From Candidatus Nomurabacteria bacterium (GTDB lineage Bacteria > Patescibacteriota > Minisyncoccia > Phycocordibacterales > UBA9973): a stretch of DNA of 14,675 nucleotides. Shown here piece by piece: positions 6,189 to 12,980 of this stretch (position 1 is the first letter of the stretch; every line of letters begins with the position of its first letter). Where the stretch lies: positions 1-14,675 of the forward strand of contig JAPLXT010000049.1 in NCBI GenBank assembly GCA_026395935.1. The letters run 5' to 3'. The notes below the pieces were generated by a model, which made no database searches, had not been told where the DNA came from, and saw only the letters and a program-made list of their open reading frames with translations. The translations under genes and the position numbers were made by a program.

Positions 6189-8087
6189 ATGCATCCTGGT
6201 ATACAATCTTGGAAAAACCTTGTGATTTATGCGTTCAACGCATTTTCTATCCCCTTACTTTCGAAAACACTTTTCGCACCTTGGGAGAATGATACAGCCG
6301 ACAAAGATTCTAAACTAAGCTTTATAGAAAAGTTTATTTTCAGTCTTTTTTCGCGCGTACTTGGATTCGTCACGAGAGTCCTCTGTATAGTTGTCGGACT
6401 TATTTTTACTTTTATCATTATTCTAACTTTCCCAATTTTTCTTCTACTTCCTATCAAGATTAGTCTGGAATTTCTAGAGACTCTTCCCTCTTTTGGTATC
6501 TCGCTTTCTTATGGAGAGACCTTTTCTTTGAATGCTCATAGTAAAGAAGTTTATACTCCATCTGGATTAAAACTTTTTGGTAAAGAAAAAGTTCTTCGCA
6601 TGATAGATCGAGGGCTTTCTAAAGACAAAGGAAGGAATATTCTCCTCGTTGGAGAGACAGGCGTCGGTAAATCTGTGGTCATTTCAAAATTAGGCCAGCT
6701 CGGCCAGTCAGGTCTATCTTCATATGGTATTCGTAATCACAGAGTCGTCGAATTAAACGTCGAAGGTATCGCCATAAATGACTTCGAGAAAGCATTGGCA
6801 GAAGCAGAAGGTGCAGGTAACGTCATAATTGTTATTGAAAATATTCATTTGTATACATCTGTATTCGAGAAGTTAATGAAGTATTTAAATTCTGTTCATT
6901 TAGGAGTAATAGTCACGACTGACTTCTCAAATTACGACCAAGTATTAAAAGGCCATCCAGAATTCCTTTCAAAATTTGAAAAGGTTGACGTCGAGCCGAC
7001 CAATATCGAAGATACTTTGTCGATACTCAAGAATAATATTTATGTAAATAATATTTCCATTAGTACCAAAGAAAATGTATTGGAAGAAATAGTGAATCTC
7101 TCAGATAGGTTCATTGGTAACCAGCCACAACCATTAAAATCTCTCTTAATCTTAGACGAACTTCACTCTTTACATAAAAAAATAGGGATAGAAGATGTCC
7201 ATCAAGTTATTTCCGATAAGACGAATATGCCGATAGGTGCCCTTGGTGTAGATGAGAAAAAGGTCTTGATAGGCCTCGAAAGTAAAATGAAAGCGAAAAT
7301 TATTGGACAAGATGAAGCCGTCAAAGACGTCTCGGAATCTTTGCGCCGCCTCCGTACTGGTATCGCCGATCCATCCAAGCCTGCAGGCTCATTCCTCTTC
7401 TTGGGTCCAACGGGTGTGGGTAAAACTTATACAGCCAAAATTTTGGCCGAAAGTTATTTTGGTCACAAGAATGCAATGATTCGCTTTGATATGAGTGAAT
7501 TTTCATTACCAACTTCTGTAAATACATTTATCGAAAGATTGGCAAGTGTAATAGAGGAGAATCCCCTCTCGCTTGTATTCTTCGATGAGCTTGAGAAGTC
7601 CAACATGGCAATCCACCATTTGCTTTTGCAAGTACTCGATGAAGGAAGACTCACAAGAGGTACTGGTAGAGTCGTCAGCTTTAAAGATTCTATCATCATT
7701 GCGACTTCTAATGCTGGAAGCAAAGATATAATCAGTAATCAAAGTATTGAGAAAAAAGTTTTGATAAATAATATTATCAATGCGGGAATCTTCACACCAG
7801 AATTCTTAAACAGATTTAGTAGTGTAATCCTATTCAAACCACTAGGACAAAATGACGTAAGAAAAGTTACGGAGCTAATGCTAAAAGAATTTAAGGACAG
7901 ATTATTTGAAGACAAGAAAATAACGTTAGTAATAACAGACGCGCTTATAGAAAAGATCGCCGCCGCTGGCTTCGATCAAGACTTCGGTGCTCGACCTATC
8001 AAGCGTGCCATAGAAGAACAAGTAGAAAATAAAGTAGCAGACTATATCATAGGTGGAGGTAGTGAGGGGGAAATAAAGATAATGTAA
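6189..8087 (+). CDS. Membrane-anchored Clp-like double AAA+ ATPase
   Basis: A 632-residue ClpA/B/C-related protein, shorter than typical ClpC (about 800). The Clp N-domain is replaced by a segment with two hydrophobic stretches (about 47-90). D1 has Walker A GETGVGKS (155-162), but the Walker B region reads VIIVIENIH (212-220), with EN where DE is expected. No M-domain separates D1 from D2. D2 has Walker A GPTGVGKT (406-413), Walker B LVFFDELEK with Asp466/Glu467, sensor-1 TSNAG (506-510), NR at 541-542 and GARPIKRAI (600-608). The D2 stretch from SEF to the Walker B acids is about 12 residues shorter than in B. subtilis ClpC and lacks GYVG. No IGF/VGF-type ClpP-docking tripeptide is visible after sensor 1. 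Probably an ATP-driven machine at the inner face of the membrane; substrate unknown. Confidence 0.88.
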   Translation: MHPGIQSWKNLVIYAFNAFSIPLLSKTLFAPWENDTADKDSKLSFIEKFIFSLFSRVLGFVTRVLCIVVGLIFTFIIILTFPIFLLLPIKISLEFLETLPSFGISLSYGETFSLNAHSKEVYTPSGLKLFGKEKVLRMIDRGLSKDKGRNILLVGETGVGKSVVISKLGQLGQSGLSSYGIRNHRVVELNVEGIAINDFEKALAEAEGAGNVIIVIENIHLYTSVFEKLMKYLNSVHLGVIVTTDFSNYDQVLKGHPEFLSKFEKVDVEPTNIEDTLSILKNNIYVNNISISTKENVLEEIVNLSDRFIGNQPQPLKSLLILDELHSLHKKIGIEDVHQVISDKTNMPIGALGVDEKKVLIGLESKMKAKIIGQDEAVKDVSESLRRLRTGIADPSKPAGSFLFLGPTGVGKTYTAKILAESYFGHKNAMIRFDMSEFSLPTSVNTFIERLASVIEENPLSLVFFDELEKSNMAIHHLLLQVLDEGRLTRGTGRVVSFKDSIIIATSNAGSKDIISNQSIEKKVLINNIINAGIFTPEFLNRFSSVILFKPLGQNDVRKVTELMLKEFKDRLFEDKKITLVITDALIEKIAAAGFDQDFGARPIKRAIEEQVENKVADYIIGGGSEGEIKIM

Positions 8088-8187
8088 AATATCAAAATGA
8101 AAAGAAGTGCTCTATTTTACTTAAAAGAACAGGGGCAAAAATTGCTTATATAAACGATCAGCGTTCTAATATTGAGCTATTATAAAA

Positions 8188-8230
8188 GAAAAAGCCCCCA
8201 ATGGAGACGAGCTCCATAAGGGTCTTTTTC
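8188..8230. terminator. Bidirectional intrinsic terminator
   Basis: GAAAAAG is paired with CTTTTTC, CCC with GGG, and ATGGAG with CTCCAT around a short loop, with T-tracts on both strands. On plus it ends the Clp-like ATPase transcript; on minus it would stop transcription from the promoter at 8245-8272. The 100 bp between the ATPase stop (8087) and this hairpin shows nothing I recognise. Confidence 0.8.
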
Positions 8231-8238
8231 GTGGTTAT
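8188..8238 (-). ncRNA. Candidate ~50-nt hairpin RNA
   Basis: A good promoter on the minus strand (8245-8272) predicts a start at 8238, and the terminator hairpin follows at once. The predicted RNA is about 50 nt and almost entirely one hairpin, with no open reading frame. It may be a small RNA, or simply the stop for readthrough from tRNA-His. It is antisense to the 3' end of the ATPase transcript. No known RNA family is recognised. Confidence 0.3.
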
Positions 8239-8244
8239 GTGAAT

Positions 8245-8272
8245 ATTATAGCATACATCAAGAAGTATGCAA
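8245..8272 (-). promoter_or_regulatory. Orphan promoter facing the terminator
   Basis: TTGCAT (8267-8272), 16-bp spacer, perfect TATAAT (8245-8250) preceded by TGC, which gives an extended -10. No coding gene lies downstream on this strand before the terminator at 8188-8230. Confidence 0.6.
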
Positions 8273-8295
8273 GGATTTTAAAGTTAAACTTTTAC

Positions 8296-8319
8296 AAAAA
8301 TAACCTCTATAAATTAGAG
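8296..8319 (-). terminator. Weak candidate terminator after tRNA-His
   Basis: CTCTA-ATTTA-TAGAG on the minus strand, a 5-bp stem, followed after a few bases by a run of five T. It lies about 25 bp past the tRNA-His 3' end. The stem is short and AT-rich. Confidence 0.3.
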
Positions 8320-8342
8320 ACTAAAATATTACTTCTCACTTG

Positions 8343-8414
8343 GGAGGCATATGGGATTTGCACCCATGATGACAGTTCCACAAACTGTAGTGTTACTATT
8401 ACACTAATGCCTCC
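8343..8414 (-). tRNA. tRNA-His (GTG), atypical D- and T-loops
   Basis: A cloverleaf can be drawn by hand: G-1, acceptor GAGGCAT/ATGCCTC, D-stem GTGT/ACAC, anticodon stem ACAGT/ACTGT around TTGTGGA (anticodon GTG), T-stem ATGGG/CCCAT, and C73. The G-1:C73 pair is the known histidine identity element, which supports His. Two features are unusual: the 7-nt D-loop AATAGTA contains one G instead of the G18-G19 pair, and the T-loop is TGCAAAT, with G at position 55 where U is near universal. The variable loop has 4 nt. The 3' CCA is not encoded. An extended -10 promoter lies 19-27 bp upstream. Confidence 0.88.
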
Positions 8415-8432
8415 ATCACGTAGAACTCTCTA

Positions 8433-8441
8433 GTTATACCA
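8433..8441 (-). promoter_or_regulatory. Extended -10 promoter of tRNA-His
   Basis: TGG-TATAAC on the minus strand predicts a start near 8426, about 12 nt before the mature tRNA. No convincing -35 is visible. It follows directly on the terminator candidate at 8443-8464. Confidence 0.5.
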
Positions 8442-8442
8442 G

Positions 8443-8464
8443 AAAAAGCCTAAAAAATCTAGGC
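8443..8464 (-). terminator. Probable terminator after the surface-protein gene
   Basis: Minus strand GCCTA-GATTTTT-TAGGC followed by TTTTT, starting 8 bp past the TAA at 8473. The stem is only 5 bp, so strength is uncertain. Confidence 0.5.
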
Positions 8465-8472
8465 GGGAGAAT

Positions 8473-9951
8473 TTAATTGTTTACCTTAGGAATAGTCGGA
8501 GCTGCTGGAATAGTTGGTTTAACTTCTGTTGGAGGGGTTTGAACAGTTGGGGTTACGGGAACAATAATCTCCGGAGTAGAACAAACTGTTCCATTGATTG
8601 GTCCAGTTAAGGTAGTAGGATCCCCTCCACTACTAGCACAATAGTAAGAAGCTCCAGTTGTATAAAGTGGTGCTGCTAGTGCCCAAGCTTTAGGTGTCGA
8701 GTAGCAAGATCCTTCGCCTTTCGTTAAGAGAAGCAAAGAAGAAATTGAACTCGATATTGAACTGATCGCCGTATCTGCTCCTTTACTTTGCCCAAGTGGA
8801 GAAAATAAGGATCCCGAAAGAGGTAGTGTACAGCTGCCTAGAGCTTCCGATTTCTTGCCGTATGATCCTACTGCGTTTTTGAAAAGTATTGTTTGTGGTT
8901 TAAAAGAAGAAATTATATTTTTAATTTTTGTATTTTCTATATCATTTACAAAATCTTTTATATTGATTTGTTCACTTGGCATCACTATATTGTTCTCTAT
9001 ATCCAAGTCATAGTAAGTCGTCATCCAATCAAGCTTAACTTCATTGTTAGCAATACCACTATCGTTCAACCATAGTACTTTTGACAAAGGAGCGTTTAAT
9101 GTAAACTTTATCTGATATAGGTTATCATTATTTTTACCAACCCATACTTCAAAAGAACTTATGGAAGATGCACCGAGTGCTTCATCCAAATTTTTCTTTT
9201 GTTCGTCGTTAAATTGTAGAGAGAAAAGATCGACAAATGAACTCAATAATTTCTTTGTCGCAGGGCGGATAACCGTCACTTCATAATGATAAGTCTCTAT
9301 TCCATGTATACTCTCCTTACCTTTATCTACAAATTCTAAGGTTCCGATGAATTCTTTCAAAGTAGCGATTGTTTGATCTTGTACAAATGGAGGAACGCCG
9401 TTTGAAATAATATTATAAATATCTACTTTTTTTATTATACTTTGTACATTATCAGAGAATTCTCCGACGATTAATCCTAACTCATTCTTCTTCATAGATA
9501 CGACAGCAGGGAGAGGTGCATCTTTACCTAAAATTTCACCAAGTTTTGGAACTGTAATAGAAAAATTGGATCCATCATACTTCCAATCAGTTTTAATGTT
9601 ATTTTTTAATAAAGAACTATTAAAATCAAAATTATAATCAAAGATTGTTTTATCAGATGAGTGATTTACAATCCCTTTTGCGTTGATAGATATAGAATCC
9701 CTTTCGTCTGAAGCAACTGCTTGTCCACTAGAAAGGCCAGTCGTTATATTTGAAAGTGCTGGGGAAGAAATATTTATCGTTGTATCTACTTTGTATGATT
9801 TTAATTTAGAAATATTAGAAGAAGCATTCAAAAGTACAACCTTAGGGTCTTTTTTAACAACAAAAAAACTAAAATTAGACCAAGGTATCTTCAAATAACC
9901 TTCAACAAAAGCAAATACCATACCCCCTATTAGGATAAGAGCCGCTATCAT
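8473..9951 (-). CDS. Surface protein, membrane and extracellular part (C-terminal frame)
   Basis: This 492-residue frame starts at an ATG inside what looks like a transmembrane helix (IMIAALILIGGMVFAFVEGYL). The frame is also open upstream of that ATG, where it reads KVVISPIKKRKILKIV back to the A-rich tract, so it is probably the C-terminal part of the 9902-10891 gene. After the helix come about 330 mostly beta residues. The SNISKLKSYKVDTTINI start and YHYEV strand are loosely reminiscent of LppX/LolA-like lipid-binding folds (weak). The last 120 residues resemble the C-terminal domain of CPR type IV pilin-like proteins: Cys at 374, 416, 438 and 457, KAWALAAPL, then a Pro/Thr tail. Four clustered cysteines and none earlier suggest two extracellular disulfides. 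If separate, it could start internally at 9951. Confidence 0.7.
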   Translation of the reverse strand: MIAALILIGGMVFAFVEGYLKIPWSNFSFFVVKKDPKVVLLNASSNISKLKSYKVDTTINISSPALSNITTGLSSGQAVASDERDSISINAKGIVNHSSDKTIFDYNFDFNSSLLKNNIKTDWKYDGSNFSITVPKLGEILGKDAPLPAVVSMKKNELGLIVGEFSDNVQSIIKKVDIYNIISNGVPPFVQDQTIATLKEFIGTLEFVDKGKESIHGIETYHYEVTVIRPATKKLLSSFVDLFSLQFNDEQKKNLDEALGASSISSFEVWVGKNNDNLYQIKFTLNAPLSKVLWLNDSGIANNEVKLDWMTTYYDLDIENNIVMPSEQINIKDFVNDIENTKIKNIISSFKPQTILFKNAVGSYGKKSEALGSCTLPLSGSLFSPLGQSKGADTAISSISSSISSLLLLTKGEGSCYSTPKAWALAAPLYTTGASYYCASSGGDPTTLTGPINGTVCSTPEIIVPVTPTVQTPPTEVKPTIPAAPTIPKVNN

Positions 9952-10891
9952 TATTACAATCTTTAATATCTTCCTCTTTTTGATAGGAGAAATTACTACC
10001 TTTTCTTTTTCTTTTTTTTTCTTCTTCCTCTTTTTTAGTCATATTCAAAAGGTCTCTAGAGTAAGAGGATAGCATTGCATTTCTAGGAACGATGTCGGAC
10101 ATTACGTTTGAAGGTGTAGTTGGGGTAGAAATTTTAGGGGGAATAATAGGAATAATTGGTGCAACAGAAATAGGCTCAGTAGCAGGAATTACTGGTTTTA
10201 CTTCTTCTATAACAGATTCTGTTACGGAAGAAATTACTGGTGGTACTTCACTTATAACTGGTTCTACTATAGTAGGAATTATTTGTTCTTCGCCTTTGAT
10301 CTCTAGATTGTATGGTTCCAATTCTTTACTTGTGGAAAATTCTATCTTTTCGTCTTTCTTTGTTTCTTCTGGTATTCTTATTTTAAATTCATTCTCAATA
10401 ACAGGAGTAATAGATACTATAGGGGTGACAGGAGCGATAGAAGGCTCGACAACTGGAATTTCAGGTATAGCCGCTGCGGTGGCCATTTCTTTTTCTACAA
10501 TTTCTTTTATCTCGTCCAATTTTGATTTTGGCTCTTCTGGTTCTATTTTTTTAATCTCTTCTATTATTGGTTCTTCTTTTATTATTACTGGTTGTATATT
10601 TGTAGGAGCCCAAACTTTCAATAAGCCCAATGTGGATTCATCTTTTTTCTCTTCTACTACTTCTGTCTTTAGAGCTAGTGGGTCCGTATCGTCGGCTGGT
10701 TCACGGTATCTATCAATACTCTTTTTGACTTCTTCTGGTTCTTCTATTTTGACTTGATCTATTCGAAGGAAGCCTTCTTGTATATCTTCTATACGCCAGC
10801 CTGCCTCTAAAAGATTTGAAACAACCAAATCTTTAGAAATACTTTTATTAAGTTGCGATTTTATATACTCAATTAAATCTAGAGTGATCAT
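9902..10891 (-). CDS. Surface protein, cytoplasmic part (N-terminal frame)
   Basis: The likely start is ATG 10891 (MITLDLIEYIKSQL), which lies just after a TATAAT at 10901-10906; an ATG at 10912 would lie upstream of that box. Residues 1-45 form a small helical domain (VVSNLLEAGWRIEDIQEGF) of a type I associate with CPR membrane proteins. About 250 residues of acidic and proline-rich linker follow (IEEPEE, IEEIKKIEPEEP, PVIPATEPISV), then a Lys/Glu stretch. After the A9 run at 10012-10020 the frame ends in a low-quality tail and TGA at 9902. Removing one A joins it to the 8473-9951 frame, giving one protein of about 805 residues with a cytoplasmic N-terminus, one membrane helix and an extracellular C-terminus. 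Confidence 0.7.
   Translation of the reverse strand: MITLDLIEYIKSQLNKSISKDLVVSNLLEAGWRIEDIQEGFLRIDQVKIEEPEEVKKSIDRYREPADDTDPLALKTEVVEEKKDESTLGLLKVWAPTNIQPVIIKEEPIIEEIKKIEPEEPKSKLDEIKEIVEKEMATAAAIPEIPVVEPSIAPVTPIVSITPVIENEFKIRIPEETKKDEKIEFSTSKELEPYNLEIKGEEQIIPTIVEPVISEVPPVISSVTESVIEEVKPVIPATEPISVAPIIPIIPPKISTPTTPSNVMSDIVPRNAMLSSYSRDLLNMTKKEEEEKKRKRKGSNFSYQKEEDIKDCNNDSGSYPNRGYGICFC
10012..10020 (-). other. A9 run: frameshift or transcriptional slippage site
   Basis: Nine consecutive A on the coding strand, followed by G, A5, G, A4. Reading with eight A switches from the 9902-10891 frame to the 8473-9951 frame exactly at the Lys/Glu-rich segment before the membrane helix. Runs of nine or more A are known substrates for RNA polymerase slippage and are also common sites of sequencing error. 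Confidence 0.7.
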
Positions 10892-10900
10892 ACAACTAAT

Positions 10901-10906
10901 ATTATA
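10901..10906 (-). promoter_or_regulatory. -10 box of the surface-protein gene
   Basis: Perfect TATAAT with nine bases before ATG 10891, which predicts a leader of only about 3 nt. The -35 region (TATGAA) is poor. The box sits just past the stop of the upstream methyltransferase gene (10918). Confidence 0.5.
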
Positions 10907-10917
10907 CTCCAATCATT

Positions 10918-11490
10918 TTAAAATTCATAGACATAGAGCAACTTTCCCAGCTGATATTTACCTCTTTTTAGATCTATGAGGGCTATTTCTCTTTTACCTG
11001 TGAAATGAAAAGATGCCGAGACGATACGTGTACCAGTTTTCAGCTCTTTATCAAATTTTGGAAGTAAATCATCCATAATATTTGGGTAAAGATAAGTGAA
11101 TATATGTGTAGCATTTGATAAATCTACATCAAAAAAATCTTTCTTTATAATTTCTACATTTATATTGTTTATTTTTTTGTTCCAAAGGGAAAGTACGCTA
11201 GCTATAACAAAAGGAAATGGACTATTTTCTATGCCAATATATTTTAATTTAGGATTATTTTTCGCTAGATAAAAAAGCACTCGGGCGTCTCCACAGCCAA
11301 GGTCGTAAACAACACTACCCTCTTTTAAGGCAAGAGCTTCCTCTATATCGGGAAGTACACTATTGGGAATACCGACGAAAGGAACTTTCGCTCGTATATT
11401 ACTCCACATCCACAAAAGCAGTAAACATAAAACAAAAAGAAGGATTAAAAAAGCCAACCAGTTAAATAAATACGTTATAAATATAATCAT
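10918..11490 (-). CDS. Membrane-anchored class I SAM-dependent methyltransferase
   Basis: Starting at ATG 11490 gives 190 residues. A hydrophobic N-terminal helix (about 2-29) is followed by PFVGIPNSVLPDIEEALAL, then motif I VVYDLGCGDARV (Asp63, Gly65, Gly67), the acidic end of the next strand in YIGIEN (Glu88), and a later SASFHFTG strand. The layout of one membrane helix followed by a compact Rossmann methyltransferase with this motif resembles the FAM173/ATPSCKMT type of lysine methyltransferases, but the target cannot be assigned. A longer frame from TTG 11505 would run across the -10 box (its codons TAT AAT are the promoter), so the 11490 start is preferred. The surface-protein gene follows within about 30 bp and has its own -10 box. 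Confidence 0.85.
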   Translation of the reverse strand: MIIFITYLFNWLAFLILLFVLCLLLLWMWSNIRAKVPFVGIPNSVLPDIEEALALKEGSVVYDLGCGDARVLFYLAKNNPKLKYIGIENSPFPFVIASVLSLWNKKINNINVEIIKKDFFDVDLSNATHIFTYLYPNIMDDLLPKFDKELKTGTRIVSASFHFTGKREIALIDLKRGKYQLGKLLYVYEF

Positions 11491-11496
11491 AAACCC

Positions 11497-11525
11497 ATTA
11501 TACAATAAAAGCCGACTTATGTCGG
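11497..11525 (-). promoter_or_regulatory. Leaderless promoter inside a terminator hairpin
   Basis: CCGACA (11520-11525, four of six matches to TTGACA), 17-bp spacer, perfect TATAAT (11497-11502), then six bases and ATG 11490. The -35 and most of the spacer lie within the hairpin at 11504-11533 that ends the preceding gene. Confidence 0.65.
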
Positions 11526-11533
11526 CTTTTATT
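11504..11533. terminator. Bidirectional terminator, 13-bp stem
   Basis: AATAAAAGCCGAC, loop TTAT, then its exact reverse complement, with T-runs on both strands. It starts 8 bp past the stop codon of the 11541-12149 gene and ends that transcription unit. Confidence 0.8.
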
Positions 11534-11540
11534 TATTTAA

Positions 11541-12149
11541 TTAAATAATTGAAATTAAATGATTAGAACTCGGCCCCTTATTGTCGATACTAATTTTAAA
11601 GGATATTGGTTTTGTATTATCACTGACGATTTGTAAATAATATTCTTGTTTATCCCCCTTATTCAATAATAATCTTTGGTTATTTGCTATTATATCTGTA
11701 GCTAACTCAAAATAACCTCTGTTTTCATCAATACTTCCTATATTAAAATCTTCATCCTCTTGCGAAGACAGTGTCTCAATAAAAATAGATTTTGAAAAAG
11801 CCCAAAATGGTCTTTTGAGGTTCAGCCATTCTTTATCTTTTTCAGATCTTATTTTTACTCTAATTTTTTTAGATGAAATAATCCCATTATTCTTAATGTT
11901 TAAACTATAATATTTTGAACGTACTCCCTCTATTGTTGTGGTGTCTAATATTTTTATTTTATAGGAAAGTTCTGGTCCGAATACTAAATTTCTAATTTCA
12001 TACTGAAACACCAGTAATATTCCCACAAAATAAGCAATACTAGCCTCAATTGGGAATGATTTATTGGTTAATATATAAATTATAAATAAAAAAGTACCTA
12101 TAGAGATAAGAGAATTAATGGCTATAATTACTTTCTTATATATTTTCAT
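11541..12149 (-). CDS. Hypothetical membrane protein with two helices and a beta domain
   Basis: A 202-residue protein of unknown family. Two hydrophobic segments (about 7-28 and 33-50) form a hairpin, followed by about 140 residues that look beta-rich (YSLNIKNNGIISSKKIRVKI, KQEYYLQIVS), perhaps an immunoglobulin-like fold. No catalytic motif is seen. The ATG at 12149 lies 17 nt after the 3' end of tRNA-Leu, with no promoter or Shine-Dalgarno sequence that I can see. Its mRNA may therefore come from the endonuclease/tRNA transcript, with a 5' end made by tRNA 3' processing. It ends at TAA 11541, just before the terminator. Confidence 0.75.
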   Translation of the reverse strand: MKIYKKVIIAINSLISIGTFLFIIYILTNKSFPIEASIAYFVGILLVFQYEIRNLVFGPELSYKIKILDTTTIEGVRSKYYSLNIKNNGIISSKKIRVKIRSEKDKEWLNLKRPFWAFSKSIFIETLSSQEDEDFNIGSIDENRGYFELATDIIANNQRLLLNKGDKQEYYLQIVSDNTKPISFKISIDNKGPSSNHLISII

Positions 12150-12166
12150 AATTTATGACTTTTTTG

Positions 12167-12248
12167 TGCCCGAGAGAAGATTTGAACTTCCAAGGATTGC
12201 TCCATACGAACCTCAATCGTACGCGTATACCAGTTCCGCCACCCGGGC
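12167..12248 (-). tRNA. tRNA-Leu (GAG)
   Basis: Acceptor GCCCGGG/CTCGGGC (one G-U pair), D-arm with GG in the loop, anticodon stem TACGA/TCGTA around TTGAGGT (anticodon GAG), a long variable arm of the class II type, T-arm GGAAG-TTCAAAT-CTTCT and A73. It is 82 nt long, has no intron, and CCA is not encoded. It sits 7 nt after the stop codon of the LAGLIDADG gene and 17 nt before the next ATG, so it is probably excised from a longer transcript. Confidence 0.92.
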
Positions 12249-12255
12249 ATAATTT

Positions 12256-12933
12256 TTATTTTAAATACTGCTTTTGTTGTTTTTTCTCTATTTTTAAAGC
12301 TTTTTCTATTTTAAGTCTCTTTCTAGACAAACTAACAACATTAGGATTATAATACATTTTATTAATAATCTCCACTGCCTCTTTTTTAGCATATTTCAAT
12401 TGATGAGTCATCCCTACTCCACTATTAGTAATATGCCCAGTTACTCCTACTTTGTTTTCTAGTTCTTCTCTTATCCAATTAATATGCTTTTCACTTGCTG
12501 AAACAAACTCAACATAAAACATATGGCTAGAACGCCATCTTTTATCCCAATATGAATAAAATGTTCCATCACCATCAAAACAACCTCTCAGAAAATCAAA
12601 GAAATATCTATCTGGAATTACTAATTTACCCATTGTTAAAGACTTTTTTGGGGTTAATCCAATAGACAGAAGAAAATCATAAAATATTCTATTTTTAAAT
12701 TGAATCCTCAAACAACTATTGCCACTGCCATTCCATTTCATTCCTATTTTAAAATCCACCCCTAGGCATTTAGAAAAATTCAACAATTGTTCCCTATCTT
12801 TTGAAGTCAGGTCGATTAAAATACCATCATTAGATAAACAACCATCAGTCGCAAGTAACCCAATAGCATAGGCTAAATTTGCTGTCCATTTTTCATTTAT
12901 AATCTTTTTTGGTTTTGGTCCCCTCTTCCCCAT
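12256..12933 (-). CDS. LAGLIDADG homing endonuclease-like protein
   Basis: A 225-residue protein with two LAGLIDADG-type motifs: AIGLLATDG (23-31, Asp30) and LRGCFDGDG (115-123, Asp122). The spacing and length match a single-chain two-motif enzyme, which would cut one long DNA site as a pseudo-dimer. The basic N-terminus MGKRGPKPKK and basic C-terminus suit DNA binding. Both motif acidic residues are present, so catalysis is plausible. It is free-standing: the flanks show no intron, and the adjoining tRNA-Leu is intact. A role as transcription factor or RNA maturase, known for degenerate members of the family, remains possible. The start at 12933 is supported by a -10 box six bases upstream. 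Confidence 0.85.
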   Translation of the reverse strand: MGKRGPKPKKIINEKWTANLAYAIGLLATDGCLSNDGILIDLTSKDREQLLNFSKCLGVDFKIGMKWNGSGNSCLRIQFKNRIFYDFLLSIGLTPKKSLTMGKLVIPDRYFFDFLRGCFDGDGTFYSYWDKRWRSSHMFYVEFVSASEKHINWIREELENKVGVTGHITNSGVGMTHQLKYAKKEAVEIINKMYYNPNVVSLSRKRLKIEKALKIEKKQQKQYLK

Positions 12934-12939
12934 GTTTAT

Positions 12940-12968
12940 ATTATATCACCTCAAAGTAATAGCGTCTA
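12940..12968 (-). promoter_or_regulatory. Leaderless promoter of the LAGLIDADG gene
   Basis: TAGACG (12963-12968, four of six matches), 17-bp spacer, perfect TATAAT (12940-12945) preceded by TGA (extended -10), then six bases and ATG 12933. It may also drive tRNA-Leu and the 11541-12149 gene. Confidence 0.7.
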
Positions 12969-12980
12969 CTAATTAATATT

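Noticed and set aside
8239..8433. Plus-strand frame of 64 codons
   Set aside because: It runs straight across the tRNA-His gene and two minus-strand promoters, so it is not a gene.
10092..10757. Long open frame (221 codons) on the plus strand
   Set aside because: It is the mirror of the Pro/Glu-rich linker of the minus-strand surface protein; its Ser/Gly/Ile/Thr-rich translation is a by-product, and it lacks a promoter or start signal.
12167..12933. LAGLIDADG gene encoded within a tRNA-Leu intron
   Set aside because: The tRNA-Leu folds completely without interruption, and the endonuclease gene lies wholly upstream with its own promoter.
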